Source: Saposhnikovia divaricata (lineage: Eukaryota > Streptophyta > Magnoliopsida > Apiales > Apiaceae). From it: 64,000 nt of DNA. The notes under the pieces are model-generated. The model made no database searches, was not told the DNA's origin, and worked only from the letters and a program-made list of their open reading frames with translations. Every line of letters starts with the position of its first letter. The first letter of the stretch is position 1. Of the stretch, positions 12,206-21,913 are shown in pieces. The stretch covers positions 147,495,647-147,559,646 of the forward strand of contig CM071597.1 of the NCBI GenBank assembly GCA_036435485.1, read 5' to 3'. A program made the position numbers and the translations under genes.

Positions 12206-12211
12206 GGATGA

Positions 12212-12889
12212 TATAACGCCTTAGAAAATTCGTAATTATAAATATCATCATTCAATATTAAATGTGAAATATATGGTGTGAATTTTTTTTAGGTTAAATA
12301 TATGTGACATCATGTTTACATGCTTATATGATGATGTATATGTGTAATGTGAGTCCGTGTATTTTTATTTGAATTTTTATGATTAAAGTCTATTTAAATC
12401 ATGCATTATTGATCTTCTGAGAATTTTATAAAATCATCAGAGTTATTAAAAATCATGAAATCTTTTGTAATATCATCTTTGTATATTTAATTAGTTCTTC
12501 AAATTATTCTGTGTATTAATTTGGGTGTTTTGGTATTTTAAAACGATTTTAAGAGTTTTATGGTATTTAAAGGGTCCAAACTTGCAAAATTCATATAAAA
12601 TTCATTTTTGATTCTAAAAATATTTTAAAAATATGGGGATGTTTGTAATTTCATAAATTTTATTTTAGAATTTTTTAAATATATTTTATGCTAGTTTTCC
12701 ATTTAACTTCGATTTTTAGAAGTGGATTAAGTTGATTTTTACTTATTTCAACATGATTAAATTATAAGTTTACTCTTGATATTCTTAATCTAAAATCTGG
12801 ACTTCTCCAGATTTTTCTATACTTGCCTCTCTTTTCTAATATCTCTACAACTATCTCCTTCTCATCTCTCAAACTCTCTCTCCCTCGTC

Positions 12890-12938
<49 letters not shown>

Positions 12939-14679
12939 AATAAATATATGTTATATATAAAACACCTATAACCACTTCTTCATGGCTGGGCTAAGAAGAG
13001 GAGAGCAAGAAATGAGATTTTGGAGCTAGATTTTCAAGAGGAAAGTCATGGAAAATCACTAAACTAGCAAGAGGGTATATTTTCTATCCTTAAAACTTTG
13101 TTTTCTTTTAGTTTTGAGAATGTTTTTGTAAATGTTATCAACTGATTTTAAGGGGTTCATGGGATTGGGTGATTGTTCTTGCTTGTGTGTTGTTATGGGG
13201 TGTGAAGAGGGAGTAATAAGGTGGATTTGAGGGTTACAATTTTGGTTAGAATTTACTGAGGCCGAAAGGCTGTTTAAAACTCTGACTGTGAACAGTAACT
13301 CGGGGGACTGGATGTTTAGTTCTTGTTAATGTTTTTACATGATAATGTTCTACACGGAGTCTAGTTTACGGAACCGCAAATAGTGCATCGATTGGATTAA
13401 CGAGCTAGGAGATATGCCCGTTTAAGTATAAGGGTGTCAATAAGCTACGAATTTGTAGAAACTGAATTTTGGGAAAATATTTCACCAACCTAAACTCTTT
13501 AATTCGAATTGAAAAATTTATGTAAGATGTATATATGACTAAGAAAGAGTTCTGTGGGATTTGGTAATCAATTGAACATTTATGGATTTACTAAAAATAC
13601 TAGAGTAAGAGGTGCACAGTGAAGTCTTGTTTTCCAGGTTCACTGTCCTGCCCTATTTTTGAGGAAAAATTCGAACTACTTAGGATCATGCAATGGCAGT
13701 GGGTTTGCAGAGTCTATAATGTACTTTGAGTCTAATTTACAACCTCGAAGGTTTTGAATGGTTTCGTTTAGCGAGTAAGGGGTTATGGCCATTTGAGTGA
13801 AGCAAGCGCAGAGAGAACGGATGGTTTAAACATTGAACCTTGGGGAAATGTTTCACCTAGCTAAACACCTTAGTTTGAACTGAAACTTGGAGGGATGGTG
13901 TATCCATGAGCATAGAAGATTTTAAAAGTGGATTAATGTTAAAATAACACTCCTATGATTTATAATGAATTTTTGAGTAAAGATAGGCAGGGCTGCCAGG
14001 GCTCTGTTTGGGCAGATTTTTGCACCAACTTCGAGCGAACATTTGACCTAGCTATACTAATCATTTTTATCTGGAAATTGGAGGGAAGCAAGGCCTTATG
14101 TTAGATAGTCAAATGGAAAAGGTTTCGTGTAAAAATGTTGAGTGAATGAATTATGAAAAATGTCGAAACATAAGGAGTTAATAAGGAATTCTTAAGGAAT
14201 TAAACCGATGAACCATTTTGGGACAAGATTTCGGACGAGTTAGGGGACTCCTTTGTAAATGGTTTGATTAAGAAAGTTGTAGATACGCATAAGTACTATA
14301 TAACAGAGGGAAGAATGTATTTTTTAGATGTTCATAAGTTGGGTAGAATAATACCGGAAACAGACCCAAGGAGTTGAGATGCCGGGCAAAATAAGGGTTA
14401 AAAATGATTAAACCTAAAATGGACTTAGTATATATATAATTATACTAAATGTGGATTCTCATATTATTATAGAGTATCCGAGGCGAGGAAGGACTTGGAT
14501 AGTGTACTGCAGAATTCAGGCAAGTGTTATTATACCTCACTTATTGTTCAAGTGATGTGAAAACTTTTGTGTTATTTATTTGTTCTTTCGAAATCCTTTA
14601 TTGCTAGCCATTATATTCTTCATATTTATTTTGAATAATGTAAACCTGTTCTGTTAATTATACGATGTTTCTTTCAAGT
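12212..14679 (+). repeat. element B left LTR, first part
   Basis: Aligns with 46177-49045 of the right LTR. It begins TATAACGCC and is cut at TTTCAAGT by the Tat element at 14680; the LTR resumes at 30277. Together the parts give a 4.4-kb LTR. It has a (CT)n tract at 12893-12934 and no coding sequence. It keeps about 95 bp near 13205-13300 that the right copy has lost. Confidence 0.9.
12893..12934. repeat. (CT)n microsatellite
   Basis: An uninterrupted CT dinucleotide tract in a pyrimidine-rich stretch of the element B LTR; the right LTR has a shorter, interrupted version near 47380-47415. Confidence 0.95.
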
Positions 14680-15586
14680 TGTTATAGCCAAAATTCGGTT
14701 CGGGTATTTCAAGATGGATTCGGGTCAAATACGGGTTCAATTTGGGATTTTAGAGAACTAATTAGGGCTTCTAGAGGTTAGGGCGCGCCCTGGGGGTGTT
14801 AGGCCGCGCCCTAGGTTATGGTGGAATTCTAAGATGATAATAATGTCGATTGACCTGTTTGATTACTGAAGAATTCCCTCCTGTCGTATCCCAGGAGGGG
14901 GATGTCCGTCGCAGAAGGCCTCCAGGGGTTTTCCTGGATATAAGGACCCTTCTTAAACACTAAGGGCGCGCCCTAAGGTGGAAAGATGGGGACTTTCTGG
15001 TGTGTGCTTTGGGAGCTCTGTTCCTGTAGCCAATGGGCGCGCTCTCATTGGGGAACTTTGGAGTAATCCTGCACTTTGCACCCAAAAGCTCTGGATCACC
15101 TGTCCTGCTATCTGGTGGGTGCTTCTCATTCGGGGGACAGGGATGCGTTCTGCACTTGGGGTAAACCACGGCTATACCTGCATCCTTGAAATCAAGAAAT
15201 AGCTGGTAACGGATAGGACTAGTCCTCGACGGGGGAAGTTTCCTTATCCGTGAAGTCTTGAGATCTTGGATGAGCCTTGGGCCTTTGTGGTTAGGCCTCA
15301 TAGTAGAACATTCCGGAAGCTGGTCCGTTATCCAAGCCCATTTGGGTTTCTTGTTCTCCAAGAACTACGTCTGGCTTGATCCCCTATAAATACAGGGGTA
15401 CGTAGGCCGATTGAGGGGTTGGAAGTCGAGAGCTCTGAATAGCCGCCACTAACCCTATCAATCTTAGCCACCAATTACGCTCAACAACCGCACACCACCA
15501 TTTTCTCCGGCAAAGAACCACCGCATCAGATCTTGTTTCCGGTGACGTACCTCAAATTTTGTTGTTCCTAAATTCCTCCGTCAACA
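14680..15586 (+). repeat. 5' LTR of the Tat element
   Basis: Starts TGTTATAGCC and ends CCGTCAACA, 907 bp. TATAAATA at 15385-15392, inside CCCCTATAAATACAGGGG, is a likely promoter. It carries two exact copies of AGGGCGCGCCCT (14780, 14963) and variants at 14801 and 15034. Confidence 0.93.
15385..15392 (+). promoter_or_regulatory. TATA box in 5' LTR
   Basis: TATAAATA flanked by inverted CCCC and GGGG, placed about 200 bp before the LTR end, as expected for the U3/R promoter. The same box occurs in the 3' LTR near 30219-30226. Confidence 0.6.
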
Positions 15587-15589
15587 AAT

Positions 15590-15607
15590 TGGCGCTAGAA
15601 GGAGGGG
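15590..15607 (+). other. primer binding site of the Tat element
   Basis: TGGCGCTAGAAGGAGGGG begins four bases after the LTR, at the position where a tRNA 3' end anneals to prime minus-strand synthesis. I do not assign the tRNA. Confidence 0.6.
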
Positions 15608-15640
15608 AGCCAATCAAGATCTACATCTTAGGAGAAAAAG

Positions 15641-17561
15641 ATGTCTCACAATCAACGCAGAGGTTCTCAAGAAGAAGATGGTTACGATTCTGAAGATAGC
15701 TTGGGAGATAACCAAGCGCGTCATGAAGCTTATGTCCCGGAAAGTATTGCTGCTCCTCCGCGACATCAGGGAACTCCGGCCGCCATCGGCGGACAGCCGC
15801 CCGTACTCATCAGTAATTCGGCATTAATGGAACAGCTGTATGTTATGCAAGATGCTATAAATAGTTTCGAGGCGAGATTGGGTTCTGTGGAGGAAAAGCA
15901 AGAATCAAGGAGAAAATCTCGGAGTATCCCACGAAATCATCGCCGATCAGGGAAATTCCCCCAGGTCGAGGAAGATTCTCGAAGGAGGGAGGAAAGTCAC
16001 GAAAGAAGATTTCAGCTGGTCACTCCTCGAAGGTTAGATTATTCTGATCCTATTATTGAACATCCTAGTGAAAATAATTCTGAGCGCAGGTTGGTGAATC
16101 CGCAAGGGAGGGCGCGCCCTCATCCTCACCGTTCAGGGCGCACTCCTCATGAGATTCAAAGGGATGAGGAGCAAATGGCTAGAGAAAGGAGAGATTTTGC
16201 CAGCTTGAAAGAACGCCTTGGAATAAGGCTTGATGATGATGATTTGAGGATGGTGCTCCTCGAGCTCCAGAAGAAAGACAAACATATGGAATCGAGGCCC
16301 CATGATTCACAGCGCGCGCCCCCTAATAACAGGTCGAGGTCCCTTGGACATGAGCGAGCCCTTCCACAGAGTCATGACCCACAGCGCGCGCCCCCTGACA
16401 ACAGGTCGCGGCCCCTTGGACATGAGCAAACTCTTGCTCGAAATGATAATCCACAGCGCGTGCCCCCTGTTCAAAACAGGTCGCGGCCCCTTGGATTCGA
16501 ACAAACTCCTCATCGTGATAATACTGGAAGAAGAAACCGTGATAACGGTGATAGGAGAATGGATTGGCACCAGGGAAATAGGCGCCCCCGTAATCAGGGC
16601 GCGCCCTCAGGTGGGACATCCTGGGGTGGGAGATCTCCCCGCATCCATCAAAGCCCCTCAAGCACTTCCAGTGAGTCCAGGTCGAGGACGCACTCTCGCT
16701 CGGGAGGACAGTATCAGAGAGGTTCTCAAGGGAATTCACAACCTCATGGAAATCCCGAGGGTCAGCAAAATCAAACTCGAGCGGAAGTTGTAATTCAGCC
16801 ACAAGTAGAGGTTCAAGGAGACATTCAGACAGCGGCTCCACCGCCGCCTCCACCCCCGGGGGGTACTCAGACTGTGGAACAACCTAATATCCAGAATATT
16901 CCTGGAGTGGGAACATTTAATGTAGATGATTTAAAGAAACTCCTTGCTCACCTGGATGGAGGAAGAATATCTGCAACTGCGCCAACATCCTCTCCCTTCT
17001 CGACTGAAGTTAGAGAGGCACAGCTCCCTGCTGGGTATAGATCAATGACAAATGATTTGCGATTTCATGGAAATGCAGACCCTATGGAATTCCTTGGACG
17101 TTTCGATATAGAGATGGATGTCTATCAAGTTACGGAATTGGCTAGATGCCGATTGTTGGCGGCAACTTTCAGGGAGAGTGCTCAGCAATGGTTCAGAAGC
17201 TCGGTCCAGGAGTAATTACGTCGTGGCAGGTGATGAGGAACTTGTTCTTGACTAAGTTCCAGGCCGCAGTAAAATATGCTCCTCCGGTCACGACCTTGGC
17301 CAGCATCAAGCAAATGGAAGGAGAGAGTTTGCAATCCTATTTTAAGAGATTCAACTCGGAATCCACAATGGTGAGAGGAGCGACAGATGAAACGCTCAAG
17401 AGTTTCCTAATTGCTGGATTGTCAGTGGGAACTGATTTCTGGAAACATCTTCAAGGATGGGATCCACCTACGTTGGCTGATGTGTTTGCACAAGCTGAGT
17501 CTTTCAAGATTATGGAACAATCTTTGGCGGATAACCGAAAAACTGACGGTCAGAACGGTTC
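15641..17561 (+). pseudogene. gag: gag, first part (Tat element)
   Basis: The ATG at 15641 opens a long arginine-, serine- and proline-rich N-terminal region, then the retrotransposon gag domain (LRFHGNADPMEFLGRF near 17056, ESAQQWF near 17173, then SWQVMRNLFLTKFQ after the break). A one-base loss at 17195-17199 (AGAAG where AGAAAG is expected) puts a stop at 17213-17215; the true frame continues to 17561, where a CACTA interrupts it. A three-fold reiterated block with CGCGCGCCCCCT lies at 16305-16490. Gag would form the particle that packages the element's RNA. Confidence 0.9.
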
Positions 17562-17716
17562 CACTACTAGAAAATATAGATTAGACATCGCACCTTTTAC
17601 ATCGGTTTGAAAAGCCACCGATGTTAAAAAGGTTTTTAATATCGGTTTTTTAAAAAGTGATGTTAAGCTGTTTTCCAGACATCGGTACGTAAAATAACCG
17701 ATGTCTTTTATGATTT

Positions 17717-17916
17717 TTTAAAAAATAAAAAACACGCGAATGATCCATTTCCCCCCATTTCTAGTAAAACATTTCCCCCTTAGATTATTTCCCCCCATTT
17801 CTAATAAAACATTTCCCCCTTAAAACATTTCATTCCCCCGCCTCTTAACTTTCCCCTAAATTATTTGCCCGCTCCCAAATTTCCTTTCTCAACCCTAGCC
17901 TAATCTCTCTCGACCC

Positions 17917-17957
<41 letters not shown>

Positions 17958-18230
17958 TCATCTTTCTCTTTTATCTCTCTCTCTCACTCATCTCTCTCTC
18001 ACATTCTCATTAGTACTACACGACCCTCTCTCTCTGTCTCTCTCACCCGCATCCCTCAATTTTATCAAATTAACCCTAATTAAACCCACATCTTAGTAAT
18101 TACAATTTCTGTAAATCGAAATAGAGAAGAAGGAAGCTCGAATTAAGAGAAAAGGAAGCTCAAACTGTAAGTAATTTTCCGCTTAATAGTTCGATTTAAG
18201 CTCGATTTTGTTTTAATTGTACTTTTTTTT
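17717..18230 (+). other. captured 5' leader-like segment with CT tracts
   Basis: Contains a short tandem repeat of ATTTCCCCCCATTTCTARTAAAAC (17745-17835), CT microsatellites at about 17920-18060, and an AACCCTAATTAAACCC-type stretch. It ends with a purine-rich segment and a GTAAGT donor near 18168. This resembles the promoter-proximal 5' untranslated exon of a plant gene rather than CACTA DNA. Confidence 0.5.
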
Positions 18231-18334
18231 TTGCAGATTGGTTGCTCTTTTAGCTTGGGTAGATTTGTTAGTTTGTTTGTTTGTTACTTTTTAATGATTT
18301 TTCTTTACATTTTGTGTTTGTCTTTCAAGTTAAC

Positions 18335-18615
18335 AAGGCAAAACCTTCTGAGATGCCGTATGAGAAAGAGGAATTACTCAATGCTGTTGTTTGCGGTGTA
18401 GATGCTCTAGAAGTAGAGTCAATTGCTACTAAAAAGGTTAAATCATTAATGAGAAAATTGTTCTATTTTCTCATTTCCCTACTGGATTCTGTGCTAATTT
18501 TTATGTGGCTGAAGCTGTCCTCGGGTATATAGTGGCGTGGAAAATCATTGGATTTTGTTGTGTTTGCAGTTGAATTACCTTCAAAATGACAATGAGTATA
18601 ACGAGCAAAAGGAGT
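18335..18615 (+). pseudogene. captured exon of unrecognised origin
   Basis: An open stretch reading AKPSEMPYEKEELLNAVVCG then VDALEVESIATKK runs to about 18436. A possible further exon begins after TTTGCAG at about 18569. I do not recognise the source gene. A short phrase of the second piece (GAGTATAACGAGCAAAAGGAG) recurs in altered form near 20299. Confidence 0.4.
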
Positions 18616-18814
18616 TTATGTATAAGGATTAAATTATAGGTTTACATATTGATATTGATGCAATAGTTGTTTAAGCTCTAAAATTTAGTTTCTCTTGTTG
18701 TACTTTCTTTCTGTTTCAGGATTTCAGTGTAGGTTTATGTATTGCAAATTTTATTTTCTTACATGTTTCTTCATTTTCACCTTTATGTTTAAATTGAAAA
18801 AGTTGAAAACAAGT

Positions 18815-19648
18815 GAACCTTCTGTGGACATTACTATATTAAACTACTCATCTTCATCCATATTAGAGGCTCCTGGAAGTATTGCCGCAGCAAGGAGGGA
18901 ACAAGTTGCAAATATGCAAGTGCAGAGAAAGTCGAAAATTGCACATTATGGAAGAACAAAATCTGCAAGGTTTGAAGCCGCAATAGTACCCATTGATGAT
19001 GCTACAACTGCTCTAGAGGAAAAAAGATGCAGCTTTATTACATCTAATTATGGTATGAATGACTTTATCAATCAGTGCATACCTAAAATTACTCATAATA
19101 GCAAGTTTTTTTTGTTTATCTTTTATAAAATTTTATTTTTCTTCCGTCTTGAGTGCTCATTGTGTTGTTTATGCAGACCCTATATATGTTGCTTACCATG
19201 ATGAAGAATGGGGTGTTCCTTCACACAGGTAAATATTCATGATTATTTCTCTGTTATAAAACACACACACATATGTACAAATGATGCCTCTTTTCCTTGC
19301 ATACATTAAGGCCAGGAGCTGATATATTTATGCTATACAGGCTGCTATTTGAATTGTTAGTATTAATTGGTGCGCAAGTTGGATCAGACTGGACATCGCT
19401 GTTGAAGAAAAGGCAAGAATTCAGGTAGGTGTATGCATTCTCGTTTCCTGGAAGGAAAAAAAAAAGAACCAAAGTTTCACAGAAATTATGTTCTGGTAAT
19501 TAGAATATTGTATTTATACTTCTTTATGTTTTCAAGGATGCTTTCTCCGAATTTGATGCGGAAACTGTCTCAAAATTTTCCGAGAAGAAAATTACATCAA
19601 TTAGTACTAAATATTCCATAGCGGTGAGCCAAGTTAGAGGGATTGTTG
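18815..19648 (+). pseudogene. captured fragment of a DNA-3-methyladenine glycosylase I gene
   Basis: Four exons join in phase: about 18815-19052, 19177-19228, 19341-19424, 19537-19648, with GT-AG borders. They read APGSIAAARREQVA...KIAHYGR, then YVAYHDEEWGVP, then LFELLVLIGAQVGSDWTSLL, then FSEFDAETVSKFSEKKI and VSQVRGIV. This is the N-terminal and central part of the plant TAG-type glycosylase (PF03352), a base-excision repair enzyme for alkylated adenine. The 3' exons with the remaining zinc-binding and catalytic parts are absent, so it is a partial copy. No stop interrupts the joined exons. Confidence 0.88.
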
Positions 19649-19757
19649 GTAATTCTATCCGAATATTCCATTTTCACCTTTATGTTGTGTGTATTTCCCC
19701 TGTTTCTAACAGTTGAAATTGGATTTAAAACCAAGTATCCTTTTTGACAAATTTCAG

Positions 19758-20226
19758 ATACATTGGGAACATTCATACACAAGTCACTGAACCTCTCCTT
19801 CAAGAGGTGTTCTCAAGCACCGGTCTTGTTGATAGCTGCAAATCAATTAGGAATGAGAAGGTATAACCATATTTTAGGCATAGGTTACTCTTGCGCAATA
19901 AAAAGGTTTAGTAGATGGAGGTGATGTGTTTTATTGTGCTAAAAACGTGATTTCATTTTAATTTATGTCGACCATATTATCTGAACCCTTGTTACTCTCT
20001 TCTTATCTGAACTTCGTAGTCATTCTATGGATTTGTCCACTATTTTGATGGTAGATGTGCGGGGCTTGCTATATTGTCACTCAATGGAAGGCATCTATAA
20101 GTATATTCTGGTATATGTATCTAATGATCTTCTACAGTTTCCGTCTTAATTTTTGGACAGGTTTGGACAGCCTATTAAAGTGAACTGGGCTTATGCTAGT
20201 AGTTAGAGAGAGGACACTTCAAGTAG
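19758..20226 (+). pseudogene. captured fragment of a UBP1/RBP45-type RNA-binding protein gene
   Basis: Exons at 19758-19860, about 20020-20095 and 20161-20226 read YIGNIHTQVTEPLLQEVFSS, then YGFVHYFDGRCAGLAILSLN, then FGQPIKVNWAYAS followed by TAG and REDTSS. This is the first RRM of an oligouridylate-binding protein 1-like factor. RNP motifs are recognisable. The glycosylase exon upstream ends in phase 1, so splicing the two together would read this piece out of its own frame. The internal TAG is in place of a conserved codon. Confidence 0.85.
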
Positions 20227-20448
20227 GTTTTTAGGTTTTCCTTTACTACATTGGGTATTATATCTTTTCTTTTTTGTATGATAAGTATTCTTTTTAATGA
20301 GTATAATGAGCAAAAGAAGCAAAAGGAGTTGAAATTTTACAGTAAAAGTCTCCATTCATGTATAAACAGAATAAGACTATGAGCTACAAAGGTTAAGCGT
20401 GCACATACACACATACAGATTTATATTTATATATGACTTTTACTATGC

Positions 20449-20757
20449 GCATCATCTGGAACACCAGAGTTCATGGCTCCAGAGGTGTATGCAGAGGAAT
20501 ACAATGAATTAGTAGATATTTATGCATTTCGAATGTGCGTTTTGGAAATGATCACATTTGAAAATCCATATAGTGAATGCATTCACCCTGCTCAGATATA
20601 TAAGAAAGTTGTATCTGTATGTACTAAAACTTCACAATTCTTACTTATCTCAATAGCCAAAATCACCACCTTTCATAGTGCTAGTTTGTTTCTTTCTATA
20701 GGGTCAAAAGCCTGATGCTCTTTACAAAGTTGATGACCCTGAGGTACGACAATTCAG
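20449..20757 (+). pseudogene. captured fragment of a WNK kinase gene
   Basis: Exon to 20616 reads GTPEFMAPEVYAEEYNELVD, then IYAFRMCVLEMITFENPYSE and IHPAQIYKKVVS; the next exon from 20702 reads GQKPDALYKVDDPEVRQF. These are kinase subdomains VIII-X of plant WNK (with-no-lysine) kinases, including the activation-segment APE. The usual IYSFGM is IYAFRM here, so a conserved glycine is lost. Only a small C-lobe part is present; ATP-binding and catalytic loops are absent. Confidence 0.85.
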
Positions 20758-21426
20758 TAGTATCAAGTCAATCACATGGCACACACGATTCTGGTATTTG
20801 GAAACAGACCGATGAGCCTGAGCTATGTTCGCGAGAATCAGATGATGAAAAGCAAGTCGAGGAATCAAATTGCACAAAGAAGACCTGATTTGTAACATCA
20901 AATTGCACAATTAGCTAGTACTTTCATTTTGTCCTTTTGGTAATGTAGTAGGGATGAGCTTTGATTTGATAATGTAGTATTGGTTTTGTTGTTATTGTGT
21001 GTACTGAATTGGTTTGTTTGGTAATATATAACTGGATTTTGGTTATTTATATTTGATTGTCTTGGTTTGTTTGTGGTATTTGTGTGTTTAGAACAAGCAA
21101 TGTTCAAATTGTACTACTTTAATATTATTTCAAAGACATTAGTTTCTTTAAGAAACTGATTTTAAATGTTGTGTTAAACATCGTTTATTTAATCAGCTGA
21201 TGTCTAATCTAGTATTAAACATCAGTTCTTCCATAAAAAAATCGATGTTAAACAACAGGAAAGACATCAATTTATTTAAGAGAACCGTTGTGTATATTCA
21301 TCTTTGACATCGGCTAAAAACCGATGTCTAAAGTTTGTACCTTTCTCTACACACGCATAGACATCGTCCAGAATTTTTTTTTACAACGGCTAAAAACCGA
21401 TGTCTATTGACATATTTCTAGTAGTG
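20758..21426. repeat. 3' subterminal region of the gene-capturing CACTA
   Basis: Non-coding AT-rich DNA, then repeated inverted motifs of the type ACATCGGCTAAAAACCGATG and AAACATCAGTT towards the terminus at 21426. Confidence 0.7.
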
Positions 21427-21913
21427 TTCTAAGGGAAAGACTGGTAAAAGGAAGGATAGGTCTCCTAGTCCTACTCGTCGTATAGCAACTGGTGCGAACC
21501 GGGTAAATTTAGCAGAAACTGGAAGGAATTGGGGTCCACCTGATACATACACTTACGATCAAAGGCCGGGGAACTATACTCCTTTAGCAGCTTCTATTGA
21601 ACATATCTTTGAGGTGAATAAGAACAAAGGGTTCTTCAGAAAGCCGGAACCATTGACCTCCTGGCAGAGTAAGGATAAGAAAAAGTATTGTGAATTCCAT
21701 GAATCCTCAGGGCATAACACTCATGAATGTCGTCAACTCAGGGAAGAAATTGAGGATTTGATTAAGGAAGGATACCTGACGGAATGGATTGTTAGGGAGG
21801 TGAAGAAGCATAGGGAGAATCCCGACAGGAGAGATAGAGGGCGCGCCCTCCATGGAGATGGTAAGCCGGAAGAGAAGGGAGTATTCACATCATCTTTGGA
21901 GGACACCATTTAG
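21427..21913 (+). pseudogene. gag: gag, C-terminal part with zinc knuckle (Tat element)
   Basis: Continues the gag frame after the CACTA: KGKTGKRKDRSPSPTRR, then a nucleocapsid-like knuckle KKYCEFHESSGHNTHECRQL near 21682-21740 (C-x2-H, H-x4-C as in Tat elements). An exact AGGGCGCGCCCT lies in the coding sequence at 21838. Near 21909-21912 one base appears lost, giving a TAG; the protease frame continues in another phase. Confidence 0.85.

Larger units (their letters stand above)
17562..21426 (+). mobile_element. CACTA element carrying captured host gene exons
   Basis: Starts CACTACTAGAAAATA and ends TATTTCTAGTAGTG, so the termini are inverted repeats, with the 3-bp duplication TTC at 17559-17561 and 21427-21429. 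Removing the element and one TTC rejoins the host gag frame exactly. Subterminal motifs ACATCGGTTTT and AACCGATGT repeat in both orientations at each end (17586-17710; 21180-21415). It has no TNP2 or TnpA coding sequence. Inside are pieces of three recognised host genes and one unrecognised exon, all on the plus strand. Confidence 0.95.

Noticed and set aside
14960..15361. 133-codon minus-strand ORF, also at 29724-30194
   Set aside because: LTR sequence shared by the two LTRs; frame not supported by any motif and changed by LTR differences.
16302..16853. ORFs in other frames over gag
   Set aside because: Shadows of the gag frame in GC-rich repeated sequence.
18815..20757. Three working host genes
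   Set aside because: Each is only a partial set of exons, the RRM piece has a stop, the kinase piece lacks the catalytic loop, and all lie between CACTA termini.
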